Assembly (NCBI GenBank): GCA_016125475.1
Contig: WGLR01000024.1
Span: forward strand, 24,261-88,260
DNA: 64,000 nucleotides
From: Betaproteobacteria bacterium
GTDB taxonomy: Bacteria; Pseudomonadota; Gammaproteobacteria; Burkholderiales; Ga0077523
Direction of reading: 5' to 3'
Shown here: one piece after another, positions 17,879-26,335 of the stretch
Position numbering within the stretch: the first letter of the stretch is position 1
Layout: each line of letters starts with the position of its first letter
Translations under genes and position numbers: made by a program
The notes under the pieces: model-generated
Told to the model about the DNA's origin: nothing
What the model saw: only the letters and a program-made list of their open reading frames with translations
Databases searched by the model: none

Positions 17879-17889
17879 CCCGGCCGGGC

Positions 17890-18315
17890 TCAGAGTTCTC
17901 CGGCCTCCTTCTTCTTCTGCTGCGAACGCAGGTAGACCACGATCGCGGCAATCTCTTCCTTAGAGTACATGCTGCCGAAGGCGCCCATCGGGGTGCCCGT
18001 AACACCGTTCGTGATGTTGCGCACGAGGTCGGAGTCCTTGTTGCCGTGCTTGTATCGCCCGCAGATCAGGCACGGACCGCGACCGCCCTTGCCGCCACTG
18101 CCGTGGCAGAAGCCGCCGCACTTCTCCCCGAAGCGCGTCTTGCCGAGTTCTATCGCGGCCGCGTCGCCCAGAGGAAGTCCGATGTCGTGGATCTGTTCCT
18201 CCTCGTCAGCCCACGCCCCTGGCGCCACTGCACCGAGGCCCCAGATGCCGAGCAGCACCGCGACGACCACTCCGATCAGCCCGCCCCTTCCCTGTCCTCC
18301 CTTTCTCGCTCCCAT
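17890..18315 (-). CDS. four-cysteine c-type cytochrome, methanol-metabolism type
   Basis: The 141-residue protein has an uncleaved or cleaved membrane signal (residues 12-36, ending GAWA) and a small cytochrome domain. The haem motif is KCGGFCHG: Cys66, Cys70 and His71 with three residues between the cysteines rather than two. A second pair, CLIC (Cys82, Cys85), follows, and Met110 in GTPMGAFG is a plausible sixth ligand. Four-cysteine cytochromes of this size are, from memory, the family annotated as methanol-metabolism related and found near PQQ alcohol dehydrogenases. No such dehydrogenase is in the window. It is downstream of a hypothetical gene on the same strand (87 bases). Confidence 0.75.
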   Translation of the reverse strand: MGARKGGQGRGGLIGVVVAVLLGIWGLGAVAPGAWADEEEQIHDIGLPLGDAAAIELGKTRFGEKCGGFCHGSGGKGGRGPCLICGRYKHGNKDSDLVRNITNGVTGTPMGAFGSMYSKEEIAAIVVYLRSQQKKKEAGEL

Positions 18316-18402
18316 CGCTTCAGCTCCTTTGCATTTTTCAGGTGACCCAACATCGACAAAACCGCGCCGTCCTGCCTCGTCGGGCAGGATCGGGCACAGA
18401 AA

Positions 18403-18939
18403 TCAGTTCAGCACGCGCGGGACTTCCGCAGAGTCTTCCGGCGCCTCGACCTTCGGGAGCTCGAGGGTCATGTCCCATTCGGCCTTCCCGACGGCCTGCT
18501 GCACCAGCTTCATGAGGCCGTGAAGCAACGTCTCGCTGAGGGTGAGGTGGGCCCCCTGCCCCTCCGTCGGAAGGAGCGCGAGGAGCGTGCGACCGTCCGG
18601 TTCGCGACGCGCCTGGATGCGCGTGACCAGCAGCGGCACGCCGCCGAGCGGCTGCGTTCGCGGCGGGGCCGACGGTGTCTCCGGTTCGGTGCGCGAGAAC
18701 CGGACCTCCCGCAGGGCCTTCTCGTGCTGGAACTGGAGTACCGCGGTGCGCGCCTCGGGCGTCGTCTGCAGCTGGACCTCGGGCCTGAACTCCGCCATCC
18801 GGACCATCGCCATCCAGAAACGCTTCACGCACCGCCGTGTGAGCCAGAGCCGCACCTCGGCGCCACCATCGATCAGGACCAGCATCAGCAGCCGGTCCTG
18901 CTCCATGTCGAATTCGATCCGGATGCGTTCCAGTTTCAA
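18403..18939 (-). CDS. hypothetical protein upstream of the cytochrome gene
   Basis: I do not recognise this 178-residue protein. It has no signal peptide and no membrane segment, begins MKLERIRIEFDMEQDRLLML, and is rich in charged residues and Leu, with a Pro-rich linker near residues 87-97 (ETPSAPPRTQPLGG) between two mixed alpha-beta halves. The second half has LALLPTEGQGAHLTLSETL. It precedes the four-cysteine cytochrome by 87 bases on the same strand, so the two are probably one transcript. A role in respiration or cytochrome maturation would be a guess. Confidence 0.7.
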   Translation of the reverse strand: MKLERIRIEFDMEQDRLLMLVLIDGGAEVRLWLTRRCVKRFWMAMVRMAEFRPEVQLQTTPEARTAVLQFQHEKALREVRFSRTEPETPSAPPRTQPLGGVPLLVTRIQARREPDGRTLLALLPTEGQGAHLTLSETLLHGLMKLVQQAVGKAEWDMTLELPKVEAPEDSAEVPRVLN

Positions 18940-19024
18940 GTTCGGCCACTCCCGGGCGGACGTCCGCCGTGCGCGTCATGATAGCCCCGTCCCCGCGGCT
19001 GCGTGCGGCCGGCCGTACCGGCGC

Positions 19025-19912
19025 TCACGCGAGTCCCGCGTCCTCGCGTGCGCCGTGCGCGATCGCCGTCCAGTCGTAGTCGCCGCGACCCTTCGCCATC
19101 GCGGAGAGCAGACGGTCGCGCAGCAGGCTCGCGAGCGGCATCGGCATCTCGGCGCGCTCCGCGGCCCCGAGGATCAGGCGCAGGTCCTTGAGTCCGAGAC
19201 GGAGCAGGAACGCGGCCTCGTCGTGACGGTCAGCCGCGATCGTCGGGCTGTAGCTCCGGAACACCGGCGCATCGAACAGCGTCGACACGAAGAACGAGGC
19301 GACGGCCTCCCGCGAGAGCCCGTGCTTCTCTGCGAGCGTGTACCCCTCGCCCATGACCTCGATCAGCGACGCGATCATGAAATTGCCGACCAGCTTGACG
19401 ACGTTGGCACTCACCGGATCCGTCCCGAAGTCCTCGTGCCGCTGGCACACGGCAGCCAGCACGGGTTCGGCGCGCCGCTTGGCGGCGACCTCCCCGGACA
19501 TGCACACCCAGAGCTTCCCGGCTTGCGCGACCGCCGGCCGCCCGAACACCGGCGCGGCGACGTACTGGTTGCCGTGTTCACGATGCCAGTCGGCGAGGTG
19601 CCGGCTCGTCGCCGGCGCGATCGTCTCCATCGCGATATGCAGGCCACCGGGCCCCAGTCGCCTGCCGAAGCCGTGCTCGCCCGCCGTGGTCTCCGTGAGC
19701 ACCGCGTCGTCCGCGAGCATCGTGACCACGATGCCGCCGGGCGTGGCGGCCTCGCCCGGCGTCTTCGCCACCCGCGCGCCCGCCGCGGCGAGCGACCGCG
19801 TGGCGTCCGAGGAACGGTTCCAGACCGTCAGCGCGAAGCCGGCGTCGAGCAGGTTCTTCGCCATGGCCGAGCCCATGCGGCCCAGCCCGAGAATCGCAAT
19901 ATCCTGTTGCAC
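19025..19912 (-). CDS. beta-hydroxyacid dehydrogenase (3-hydroxyisobutyrate/tartronate semialdehyde reductase type)
   Basis: The 295-residue NAD(P)-dependent enzyme has the Rossmann motif ILGLGRMGSAMAKNLLDAG at residues 6-24, the substrate-binding region after it, and the catalytic lysine in NVVKLVGNFM. The GTG start at 19912 has GGGAG seven bases upstream; the ATG frame further upstream lacks a ribosome site and adds residues foreign to the family. The family reduces or oxidises small beta-hydroxyacids such as hydroxyisobutyrate, tartronate semialdehyde or succinic semialdehyde (GLYR-like). Substrate is not determinable here. It is divergent from the TPR lipoprotein. Confidence 0.9.
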   Translation of the reverse strand: MQQDIAILGLGRMGSAMAKNLLDAGFALTVWNRSSDATRSLAAAGARVAKTPGEAATPGGIVVTMLADDAVLTETTAGEHGFGRRLGPGGLHIAMETIAPATSRHLADWHREHGNQYVAAPVFGRPAVAQAGKLWVCMSGEVAAKRRAEPVLAAVCQRHEDFGTDPVSANVVKLVGNFMIASLIEVMGEGYTLAEKHGLSREAVASFFVSTLFDAPVFRSYSPTIAADRHDEAAFLLRLGLKDLRLILGAAERAEMPMPLASLLRDRLLSAMAKGRGDYDWTAIAHGAREDAGLA

Positions 19913-20022
19913 GTGAAATCTCCCGAAATTCGATGCGTTCACCCGCCGCGCGACGCGGCACGACCGTGTCCGGAAGGTACACTGTTTTCGTGAACAAGCC
20001 GCGAACCTGCCAGGCAACCGAC

Positions 20023-20568
20023 ATGCTCCCATTCCCGTCCCGTTCCGGCGGCCTCAGGCCCCGCGCCGCGAGCCTTCTGATCCTCGCCGGATGTCTCGCC
20101 GGCGCCGGGTGCAGTTCGGACCGCAAGGTCGTGGATGCCTACACGCACCAGGCCGCGGTCGCCGAGACCGGCGATCGTTCGACCGATGCGGAGGCCTTCT
20201 ACCGGTCCGCGCTGGAGCGCGCCCGCGCATTGGGCGCCCTGGAACAGGCGACAGCCGCGTTCAACCTCGGTCGTTTCTACCGCGAGGCCGGGCGTTTCGG
20301 CGAAGCGGTCGCCCCGCTGCGCGAAGCGGCCGGACTCGCGCCTCCCTCGGGCGACGGCGCCCTTCTGATCACGCGCAGCGACGTGGAGCTCGCGAAGGCC
20401 CTCGCGGCGCTGAACCGCTGGGCCGAGGGCACCGACGCCCTGCGAACGGCCGCGAGCGGCGTGTCGGCCCTCTCGCCTTCCGAGCAGGCCGACGTGCGCG
20501 AGCTCGTGGCTGTCTACCGGATCCGGCTGAAGGAACTCGGCCTGGACGCCTCGGGACTGCCCGAGTGA
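20023..20568 (+). CDS. small TPR-like lipoprotein
   Basis: The 181-residue protein has a lipoprotein signal with lipobox LAGAGC about 34 residues in, followed by helical repeats that read as two to three tetratricopeptide units (AEAFYRSALERARALG, AFNLGRFYREAGRFGEAV, AKALAALNRWAEGTDAL). Such proteins usually scaffold envelope complexes. I chose ATG 20023; a GTG at 19990 is possible. It precedes the site-2 protease gene by 157 bases. Specific function unknown. Confidence 0.7.
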   Translation: MLPFPSRSGGLRPRAASLLILAGCLAGAGCSSDRKVVDAYTHQAAVAETGDRSTDAEAFYRSALERARALGALEQATAAFNLGRFYREAGRFGEAVAPLREAAGLAPPSGDGALLITRSDVELAKALAALNRWAEGTDALRTAASGVSALSPSEQADVRELVAVYRIRLKELGLDASGLPE

Positions 20569-20725
20569 CGCCGTACGCCAGCGACCATGAACGGGAGCAG
20601 TCTCCATTGAACGCGTGCCAGTCGTCGTGTCCGTCCCCGCTCCGCCACACGCGCGTCGGGTCCGTCCGTCACGCCCTCGCTGTCCCTGCCTGTCGGCGGG
20701 CGGCATCGCCAGGATGGGTGCCCGC

Positions 20726-21478
20726 ATGCTGAAACTGCTCGCGCTGCTCTTCACGGCCGGAAAGCTCGGCAAGGTCGCGACGACCGGCCTCACGATGATC
20801 ATCTCGGTGTTCGCGTACGCGCTGATCTTCGGCATCTGGTACGCGATCGGCCTCGTGCTGCTGATCTTCGTCCACGAGATGGGGCACTTCCTTGCCGCGC
20901 GTCAACGAGGGCTTCCGGTCGGCGCACCGACGTTCATCCCGTTCGTGGGGGCCTGGATCCAGCTGAAGGAGATGCCGCACAGCGTCGAGACGGAAGCGTA
21001 CGTCGGCATCGCGGGACCCGTCGCGGGCACCATCGGCGCCGTCGCGTGTTACGTCCTGGCGCGCACGTACGACAGCGCCCTGCTGCTCGCGCTGTCCTAT
21101 GCGGGCTTCTTCCTGAACCTGTTCAACCTGATCCCGCTCTCGCCGTTCGACGGCGGCCGCATCACCGCGATCGTCTCGCCACGCGTCTGGCTGCTCGGCG
21201 TGCCGATACTGGCCGGGCTCTTCTTCCTGCACCCGAGTCCGATGCTGATCCTCATCGCGCTGCTCGCGGCGCCGCACGCATGGCGTGCACTGAAGTTCGA
21301 TCCGAAGGCGCCGGAAAACGTGGCCTACTACTCCGTCCCCACGGCGTTGAGGGTGCGCTACGGCATCGTCTACGTGCTGCTCGCCGCCTACCTGGCCGTG
21401 ATGACGGGCGAGGTCCACGACATGCTGCAGCACCACAGGGTCGCCCCCGAAACCTCCACCGCGCCCGGCGCGTTCTGA
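20726..21478 (+). CDS. site-2 protease family (M50) membrane metalloprotease
   Basis: The 250-residue polytopic membrane protein carries the zinc-protease motif HEMGH (His50, Glu51, His54) inside a membrane helix and the second motif NLIPLSPFDGGR, where the Asp is the third zinc ligand. At least five hydrophobic segments are visible. Small M50 proteins cleave membrane-bound substrates such as anti-sigma factors, but no PDZ domain and no adjacent sigma or anti-sigma gene is seen, so the substrate is unknown. The start is uncertain between ATG 20714 and 20726; neither has a strong ribosome site. Confidence 0.85.
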   Translation: MLKLLALLFTAGKLGKVATTGLTMIISVFAYALIFGIWYAIGLVLLIFVHEMGHFLAARQRGLPVGAPTFIPFVGAWIQLKEMPHSVETEAYVGIAGPVAGTIGAVACYVLARTYDSALLLALSYAGFFLNLFNLIPLSPFDGGRITAIVSPRVWLLGVPILAGLFFLHPSPMLILIALLAAPHAWRALKFDPKAPENVAYYSVPTALRVRYGIVYVLLAAYLAVMTGEVHDMLQHHRVAPETSTAPGAF

Positions 21479-21490
21479 CCCGTTCCGCGC

Positions 21491-21527
21491 AAAAAAAATC
21501 GCGACCGGTGGGAGGAACCGGCCGCGA
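21491..21527 (-). terminator. rho-independent terminator of the NarL-type regulator
   Basis: Read on the minus strand, an 11-bp stem with one mismatch and a 7-base loop is followed by eight Ts (21498-21491). It lies 130 bases after the stop of the response regulator gene and points the right way to end it. Confidence 0.85.
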
Positions 21528-21656
21528 CACGAGAGCCTGAGTCGTGCGTCGAGGCCTGGGAGCATCGCCCGCTTCGGGTTCGCTCCAGTCACGTGGCCTG
21601 CAACGGGATCCACTGTACGCAGGCGGCCTGCGGCCGCCCATGCCGACCTCACCCGA

Positions 21657-22364
21657 TCAGGTGCCGGAATTCTTCCTGACCCGAACGTCGTCCACGGGGT
21701 TGGCCGTCCCGACGGGGGCCTCGCTGCCCATCATCCCGCAGGCGATCGCGAGGCGGGTCGCCTGCGCACTCGTCGTGAGCGCGAGCTTCTGCCGCAGCGA
21801 GGTCTGGTAATTGGCCACCGTCTTGCGGGACAGTCCGAGGTGCTGCGCCGTTTCGTCCAGAGAGAGTCCGCCTGCGATCAGCCTGAACACGGCAAGCTCG
21901 CGGCTGGACAGGCGTCGCAGCGGACTGCCGCCTCCGGGCAGTGCCATCACGGCCACGTCCTGGGCGACGTCCGCGCTCAGGAAATGTCGTCCGGCTGCCA
22001 CCGCGCGCAACGCGTCCACGATGACGTCCGGCCCGCAGGCCTTCGTCACGTAACCCCGCGCCCCGGCCCGGAGCATTCGGGCCACCACGAGAGGATCGTC
22101 GTGCATGCTGAGGGCGACGATCCTGGCGGACGGATCGCGGGACAGCAACCGCTGGGCCGTCTCGACGCCCCCGATTCCCGGGAGGCTCAGGTCGAGGAGG
22201 ACCAGATCCGGACGAAGCCGGGGATAGGTCTCCACCGCGTCCTCGCCGCTCATGACCTGCCCTGCCACGCGCAACCCTTCGGCCGATTCGATGAGACGAC
22301 AGAGCCCCTCGCGCACGACGGCATGATCGTCGACGATGAGGACGGTGACCACTGTGTCTGCCAT
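21657..22364 (-). CDS. NarL/FixJ-type response regulator, orphan
   Basis: The 235-residue regulator has a receiver domain with Asp58 in LVLLDLSLPGIGG and a conserved VTKACG, then a LuxR-type helix-turn-helix (LSLDETAQHLGLSRKT, about residues 165-215). ATG 22364 gives the normal MADTVVTVLIVDDH start. No kinase gene is adjacent. It lies 68 bases below a PEP-CTERM gene on the same strand, and a strong terminator follows. It is a paralogue of the regulator at 26336-27022: both have the YVTK turn and similar HTH. It may share the kinase encoded there, which is inference. Confidence 0.9.
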   Translation of the reverse strand: MADTVVTVLIVDDHAVVREGLCRLIESAEGLRVAGQVMSGEDAVETYPRLRPDLVLLDLSLPGIGGVETAQRLLSRDPSARIVALSMHDDPLVVARMLRAGARGYVTKACGPDVIVDALRAVAAGRHFLSADVAQDVAVMALPGGGSPLRRLSSRELAVFRLIAGGLSLDETAQHLGLSRKTVANYQTSLRQKLALTTSAQATRLAIACGMMGSEAPVGTANPVDDVRVRKNSGT

Positions 22365-22432
22365 ACGCACGGCCGCAGTCGGGCAGGATCCGGAACAGGC
22401 AGCCACCGGACAGCCGCCTGTTCCGGCCGGGA

Positions 22433-23194
22433 TCAGCGACGGCGACGCAGACCGAATGCCACGATCCCCAGACCTGCCGCGAGCATGAGGTAGGTCGAAG
22501 GCTCGGGCACGGGGGCCGTGTTCGTGGGCATGTAGCCTGCGAACGTGAAGGACACGTCGGGCTGCCCCTCTTCACCGCCCTGGCGGACGCGGATCACGTC
22601 GTCGGCAAGCGCGTAGTAGAGCGCGTCCGTCTTCACGAGGAAGAGCCCCGTCGAGGGATTGCCCTCCTGCACGTTGATGTCGGAACGCAGATCGACCACG
22701 TCCGCGTCGAAGACGTCGACGCCCTGCTTGATCCCGACGGCGGTCCGTGCGGCCGAGTACAGCCGGAGGTCCGTGTCGGTCGCGAAGGTCCAGGCGACGG
22801 CCGCGCTCGAACCGGCGAAACCGCTCCGGAATATGTCGTTCACTTCCGCGTCGATCGTCTCGAGCACGAGCCGCCCCCCGAACACGAGCCGGTCGTCGGA
22901 GCTGTCGCGGAAGACGAAATCGAAGAAGGCGCCGACCTCCTCTCCCTCGAGTTCCACGACGGTGCTCTGCTCGGCGAGCAGTTGCAGGTTCGCCGGCGGG
23001 GCGTACGTGTTGAATCCGTCCTGGTCGGTCGAGAGGATCGCACCTTCGGCGATGTAGAACTGGTCGGCATTGAGATTCTGCGACCCGCCGACGCGGAGGG
23101 GATCCGACGTCGGCAGTTCGACGAAGCCGCCTGCGTGGGCGCAGGTCGCCGCGACAGTGCACAGGGCAGCGAGAACGGTGTTCCGCAGTTTCAT
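22433..23194 (-). CDS. PEP-CTERM sorting-domain surface protein
   Basis: The 253-residue exported protein has a signal peptide ending CAHAGG and a C-terminal PEP-CTERM tail: VPEPSTYLMLAAG, a short hydrophobic helix and a terminal run of four arginines. Such proteins are trimmed and anchored by an exosortase during exopolysaccharide-linked export. The middle is beta-rich and has no domain I recognise. ATG 23194 is preceded by AGGAGA at seven bases. It is cotranscribed with the NarL-type regulator below it and lies 55 bases after the stop of the TonB receptor gene on the same strand. No exosortase is in the window. Confidence 0.9.
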   Translation of the reverse strand: MKLRNTVLAALCTVAATCAHAGGFVELPTSDPLRVGGSQNLNADQFYIAEGAILSTDQDGFNTYAPPANLQLLAEQSTVVELEGEEVGAFFDFVFRDSSDDRLVFGGRLVLETIDAEVNDIFRSGFAGSSAAVAWTFATDTDLRLYSAARTAVGIKQGVDVFDADVVDLRSDINVQEGNPSTGLFLVKTDALYYALADDVIRVRQGGEEGQPDVSFTFAGYMPTNTAPVPEPSTYLMLAAGLGIVAFGLRRRR

Positions 23195-23249
23195 GGGGTG
23201 TCTCCTGTAGGGTGTGGAATCCGGCCACCGGGCCGGGTGAAGGAACACG

Positions 23250-25964
23250 TCATCTCGAGGCTCCGGTTGGCGGCGCCAGCGAGAACGTCGCCCCGACCCA
23301 GATCGCGCGCGGTGCGCCGGGGCCGATGAACTGCGAGTGCGTCCAGTCGAGGCTGTTGTAGTTGAAGCCCGTCGCGTCGCGGTATCCCCAGCGCGAAGGC
23401 GTGAAGGGGTTGAGTCCGAGTTCGCCGGCCGTCGCGTATTCGCGATCGAAGACGTTGTCCACGCGCACGAACCAGGACCAGCGGCGCGAACTGCGGTAGC
23501 TCGCGAGGAAGTTGACGACCGCATAGCCACCCGTGCGGCCGAGTCCGGTGTATGCCCGCCCGGGATTCACGGTGATCGATGGATCGTTGCGCGCCGTCAC
23601 GGCGGTGCCGTCCGAGTCCGTGCCACCCGGCGTGCTCGCGTTGTTCTCGTTGCCGCGTGAGTACGAGAAGCCGTGCGCGATGAGTGTCCAGCCCACGTTC
23701 CAGCGGTCGGTCACGTCGAAGGACCAGTTGAGCCGGAGCGTGTCCCGCGGCAGTCCGGGAATGCGATCTCCCGGTTCGACGACGAACTCGCTGAGCAGGC
23801 CCTGGGCAGTCTCGGCAGTGCTGTTCGATTCGTTCACGATGCGTGCCGTGCTCTCGAACGTCGCATCGAGCCGCGTGTAGGCGGCGCGCACGGTGTGACG
23901 TCCCCAGTGCCCCGTGAGGCCCAGTTCCACGCCCTGCCGGCGCGTCCGGCCGAACGTGTCGAACACGCCCCGATTGCGCCTGCCGAGCGACACGAACAGG
24001 ATGTCGTCGGTCAGGTCGGTGCGGAACAGCGAGGCGTTCCACGCGAGACCGGCCGCCGGCATCGTCCCCCGAAGCCCGGCTTCGATCGAGCGCGATCGCA
24101 CCTGCGGCAGGTAGGGGTCGCTCGTGAGCGCAGTCGGAATCGAGCAACCCGGCAGCTGTCCGCTGTTCTGTCCCTGGAACTGCTCCTCCGCCGCATGATC
24201 GCGTGCACACCCCAGTTCGATGACCGACGGCGTACGGCTGCCGCGACTCGCGCTGGCGAACAGGTCGAGCGTCTCGCGGGGACGAAGCGAGATGCCGAGG
24301 AGCGGATTGAGGCTCTCGTAGACGTAGTCGCCCATGCTGCAGTAGTAGCGTGCGCGCACGTCGCCCGCCTCGGCACCACAGCGTTCGCGCAAGCGGCGGG
24401 CGAGCTGATCCGTGAACTGGTAGAGCGGAATGGGTCTGTCGGACACGAGCGTGTTCTTCACGCGAGTGCGGCTGTACCGCGCCCCGGCCGTGACGTCGGC
24501 GGTCGGGTCGGGTGACCAGATACCGAGCGCGAACACGCTCTGCGTGGCCGTCGAACCCGAAAGATTGTTGCGGACGATGTCCGTGACGGTCGCCGTGAGC
24601 CCCGTGGCATCGAACGCGCCGGGATCGAGATGGATGTCCCGGCCCTCACCGATCCACCCCAGTCTCTGGCTCTGGCCGAACGTGACGTCGGAACGGTCGT
24701 GGGCGATCCCCAGCACGATCTGACCCTGCTCGCCATAGCCCGTGAACTGCAGGGCGCTTCCCCTGCCCAGCTGGTCGGACCGGCCGTAGTTCACGAGGCC
24801 GTTCGGCGTCACGCCCGGACACCCGGTCGCATCGATTTCGGCGCCTCCATCCGGATAGGTCGAGGTCGTCTGGTCGGGACACAGTCCCGTGCGGCCGTTT
24901 GCCGCCTGGTCCCACTCGTCGTAGAAGTCGCCGCCCGCCGATCGTTGCCGAAGCTCACGCCGGTATGCCAGCGCGGACATGCTCGCGGCGTCGGTCATGT
25001 TCCAGGCCGCCTGGAGCGTCACGTGCGTGAGTCTGTTGACGGATTCGTCGGGCGACGTGAAGACGGCCGCAGGATCCTCCCGGTACAGCTCCACCGGCAC
25101 CATCCCGTTGCCCACGAGCCGGTTGTCGGCGTGGATCAGGGACGCATTCGCCTCGAACGGGGCGAGCTTCACCGTGGCTTTCGCGAACGCCTGCTTGACC
25201 GAAGAGGGCGAGTTGTCGCGCCACCCGTCCTCGTCGAGACTGTTGAGCGCAACGAAGCCGCCGACGGGTCCGCGCACACCGCCGACCGAGGCCTCGGCCT
25301 GGCGCCGACCCCAGCTGCCGGTGAGATAGCGTGCCGCGATGCCCGGATCCGTGAAGCCCGACTTCGTGGCAATGGACAGCGCACCGCCGAGCGTGTTGAG
25401 CCCGAAAAGGGGGTTGCTGCCAGGCAGCAGGTCCAGGCGGGCGATCGCGTTGTTCGGGATGAGATCCCAGTTCACGACGTCACCGAATCCCTCGTTCACG
25501 CGCACGCCGTCGACGTACACCGACAGCCCCTGTGGCGTTCCGATCAGGGGGGACGCCGAGAATCCCCGGAAATTGAGATCCTGCTGGAAAGGATTGCCCT
25601 GGTAGTCGTTCACGTTCACGGACTGCATGGTCGTGTTCATGAAATCGGTCAGGCTGGTGGTGCGTGCGGCCTCGAGGTCCTGCGACGTTGCACTCTTCAC
25701 GTTGGTGCTCATCTGCTCGGTCCCGATGACGACGCCCGGCAACGGCGTCACGATGCGCGGCGCAGTCACCTCGACCGTGGGAGCCACGACGGTGCCGAGT
25801 TCCTGCGCGCCCGGATGTGGCGCGGCTCCCAGCACGACCGGCGCCACGGCAGGTGCCAGCCATGTGCGGAAGCCTCCCGCCACGCGCACGCGCGGACCAT
25901 GGGTACGTCTGATCGGTGTCTCCCCCCGGCGCCCCGCAGCGAGTCCGTCCGCTGCGGGGCGCAT
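23250..25964 (-). CDS. TonB-dependent receptor, substrate unknown
   Basis: The product of about 904 residues is an outer-membrane active transporter. After a signal-like region (WLAPAVAPVVLGAAP, about residues 35-55) come the plug motifs YVDGVRVNEGFGDVVNW and LNTLGGALSIATKSGF, and a barrel that closes with IWVGATFSLAPPTG. The start is uncertain: ATG 25964 lacks a ribosome site and lies just before a perfect 10-bp hairpin, and a GTG some 24 codons further in is an alternative. It is followed on the same strand by the PEP-CTERM gene and preceded by a two-component system. Neighbours of the PQQ-alcohol type suggest uptake of a cofactor or metal chelate (lanthanide or copper are possibilities), but this is inference. 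Confidence 0.88.
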   Translation of the reverse strand: MRPAADGLAAGRRGETPIRRTHGPRVRVAGGFRTWLAPAVAPVVLGAAPHPGAQELGTVVAPTVEVTAPRIVTPLPGVVIGTEQMSTNVKSATSQDLEAARTTSLTDFMNTTMQSVNVNDYQGNPFQQDLNFRGFSASPLIGTPQGLSVYVDGVRVNEGFGDVVNWDLIPNNAIARLDLLPGSNPLFGLNTLGGALSIATKSGFTDPGIAARYLTGSWGRRQAEASVGGVRGPVGGFVALNSLDEDGWRDNSPSSVKQAFAKATVKLAPFEANASLIHADNRLVGNGMVPVELYREDPAAVFTSPDESVNRLTHVTLQAAWNMTDAASMSALAYRRELRQRSAGGDFYDEWDQAANGRTGLCPDQTTSTYPDGGAEIDATGCPGVTPNGLVNYGRSDQLGRGSALQFTGYGEQGQIVLGIAHDRSDVTFGQSQRLGWIGEGRDIHLDPGAFDATGLTATVTDIVRNNLSGSTATQSVFALGIWSPDPTADVTAGARYSRTRVKNTLVSDRPIPLYQFTDQLARRLRERCGAEAGDVRARYYCSMGDYVYESLNPLLGISLRPRETLDLFASASRGSRTPSVIELGCARDHAAEEQFQGQNSGQLPGCSIPTALTSDPYLPQVRSRSIEAGLRGTMPAAGLAWNASLFRTDLTDDILFVSLGRRNRGVFDTFGRTRRQGVELGLTGHWGRHTVRAAYTRLDATFESTARIVNESNSTAETAQGLLSEFVVEPGDRIPGLPRDTLRLNWSFDVTDRWNVGWTLIAHGFSYSRGNENNASTPGGTDSDGTAVTARNDPSITVNPGRAYTGLGRTGGYAVVNFLASYRSSRRWSWFVRVDNVFDREYATAGELGLNPFTPSRWGYRDATGFNYNSLDWTHSQFIGPGAPRAIWVGATFSLAPPTGASR
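25931..25960. repeat. perfect 10-bp inverted repeat at the start of the receptor gene
   Basis: GCCCCGCAGC and GCTGCGGGGC pair perfectly with a 10-base loop. On the minus strand it lies directly after ATG 25964, or in the leader if translation begins downstream. It could shape translation initiation or attenuate transcription; no T tract follows. Confidence 0.5.
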
Positions 25965-26335
25965 CGTGTCTTGTTCTGAGCGAGCCGGGCCTGTCCGTGG
26001 CGTGCCGGAGAGGTCGTCCACCGTGCCCGGCGTCCGAACCAGTGCGTCCACGCGCGACCGGCCCGTCACTCGGCTCTCGATGTGTCTAGATTACGAAGGG
26101 GCTGCCGTCCGGGGTTAGGGAATACTTCCCGGCGATCGCGGGATCCCTTCCGCAAGCGCGGCGGGGCACTGTGCAGGACCTGCGGTGCCTGCGTGCAGAC
26201 CTGGGCGCGTGACCGGCCGGGAAATCGTCAGCGACTGTGTGCACGTGCGCGCCCGGCGTGCCGACGGGGAGTACGGGCGCAATTGGGGCGCCAGAGGCGT
26301 CGGCCGGGAATCAGAGGTTCGGCTTCGGCGCGGGC
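25965..26335. other. 371-base upstream region of the second TonB receptor, no gene
   Basis: No reading frame with a ribosome site or recognisable protein is seen on either strand. The stretch holds the palindrome GGGAATACTTCCC at 26118-26130 and a TAATCT-like -10 on the minus strand near 26088-26093. No cobalamin riboswitch-like core is seen. Confidence 0.55.
26118..26130. promoter_or_regulatory. palindrome GGGAATACTTCCC, candidate operator
   Basis: A perfect 5-bp inverted repeat (GGGAA, TTCCC) with a 3-base centre, 154 bases before the receptor ATG. Eleven of 13 bases are identical to a site at 28476-28488 between the histidine kinase and beta-propeller genes. Candidate binding site for the NarL-type regulator encoded beside it. 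Confidence 0.4.

Noticed and set aside
25965..26335. Cobalamin riboswitch before the TonB receptor
   Set aside because: No conserved B12-box core could be seen on the minus strand in this stretch.
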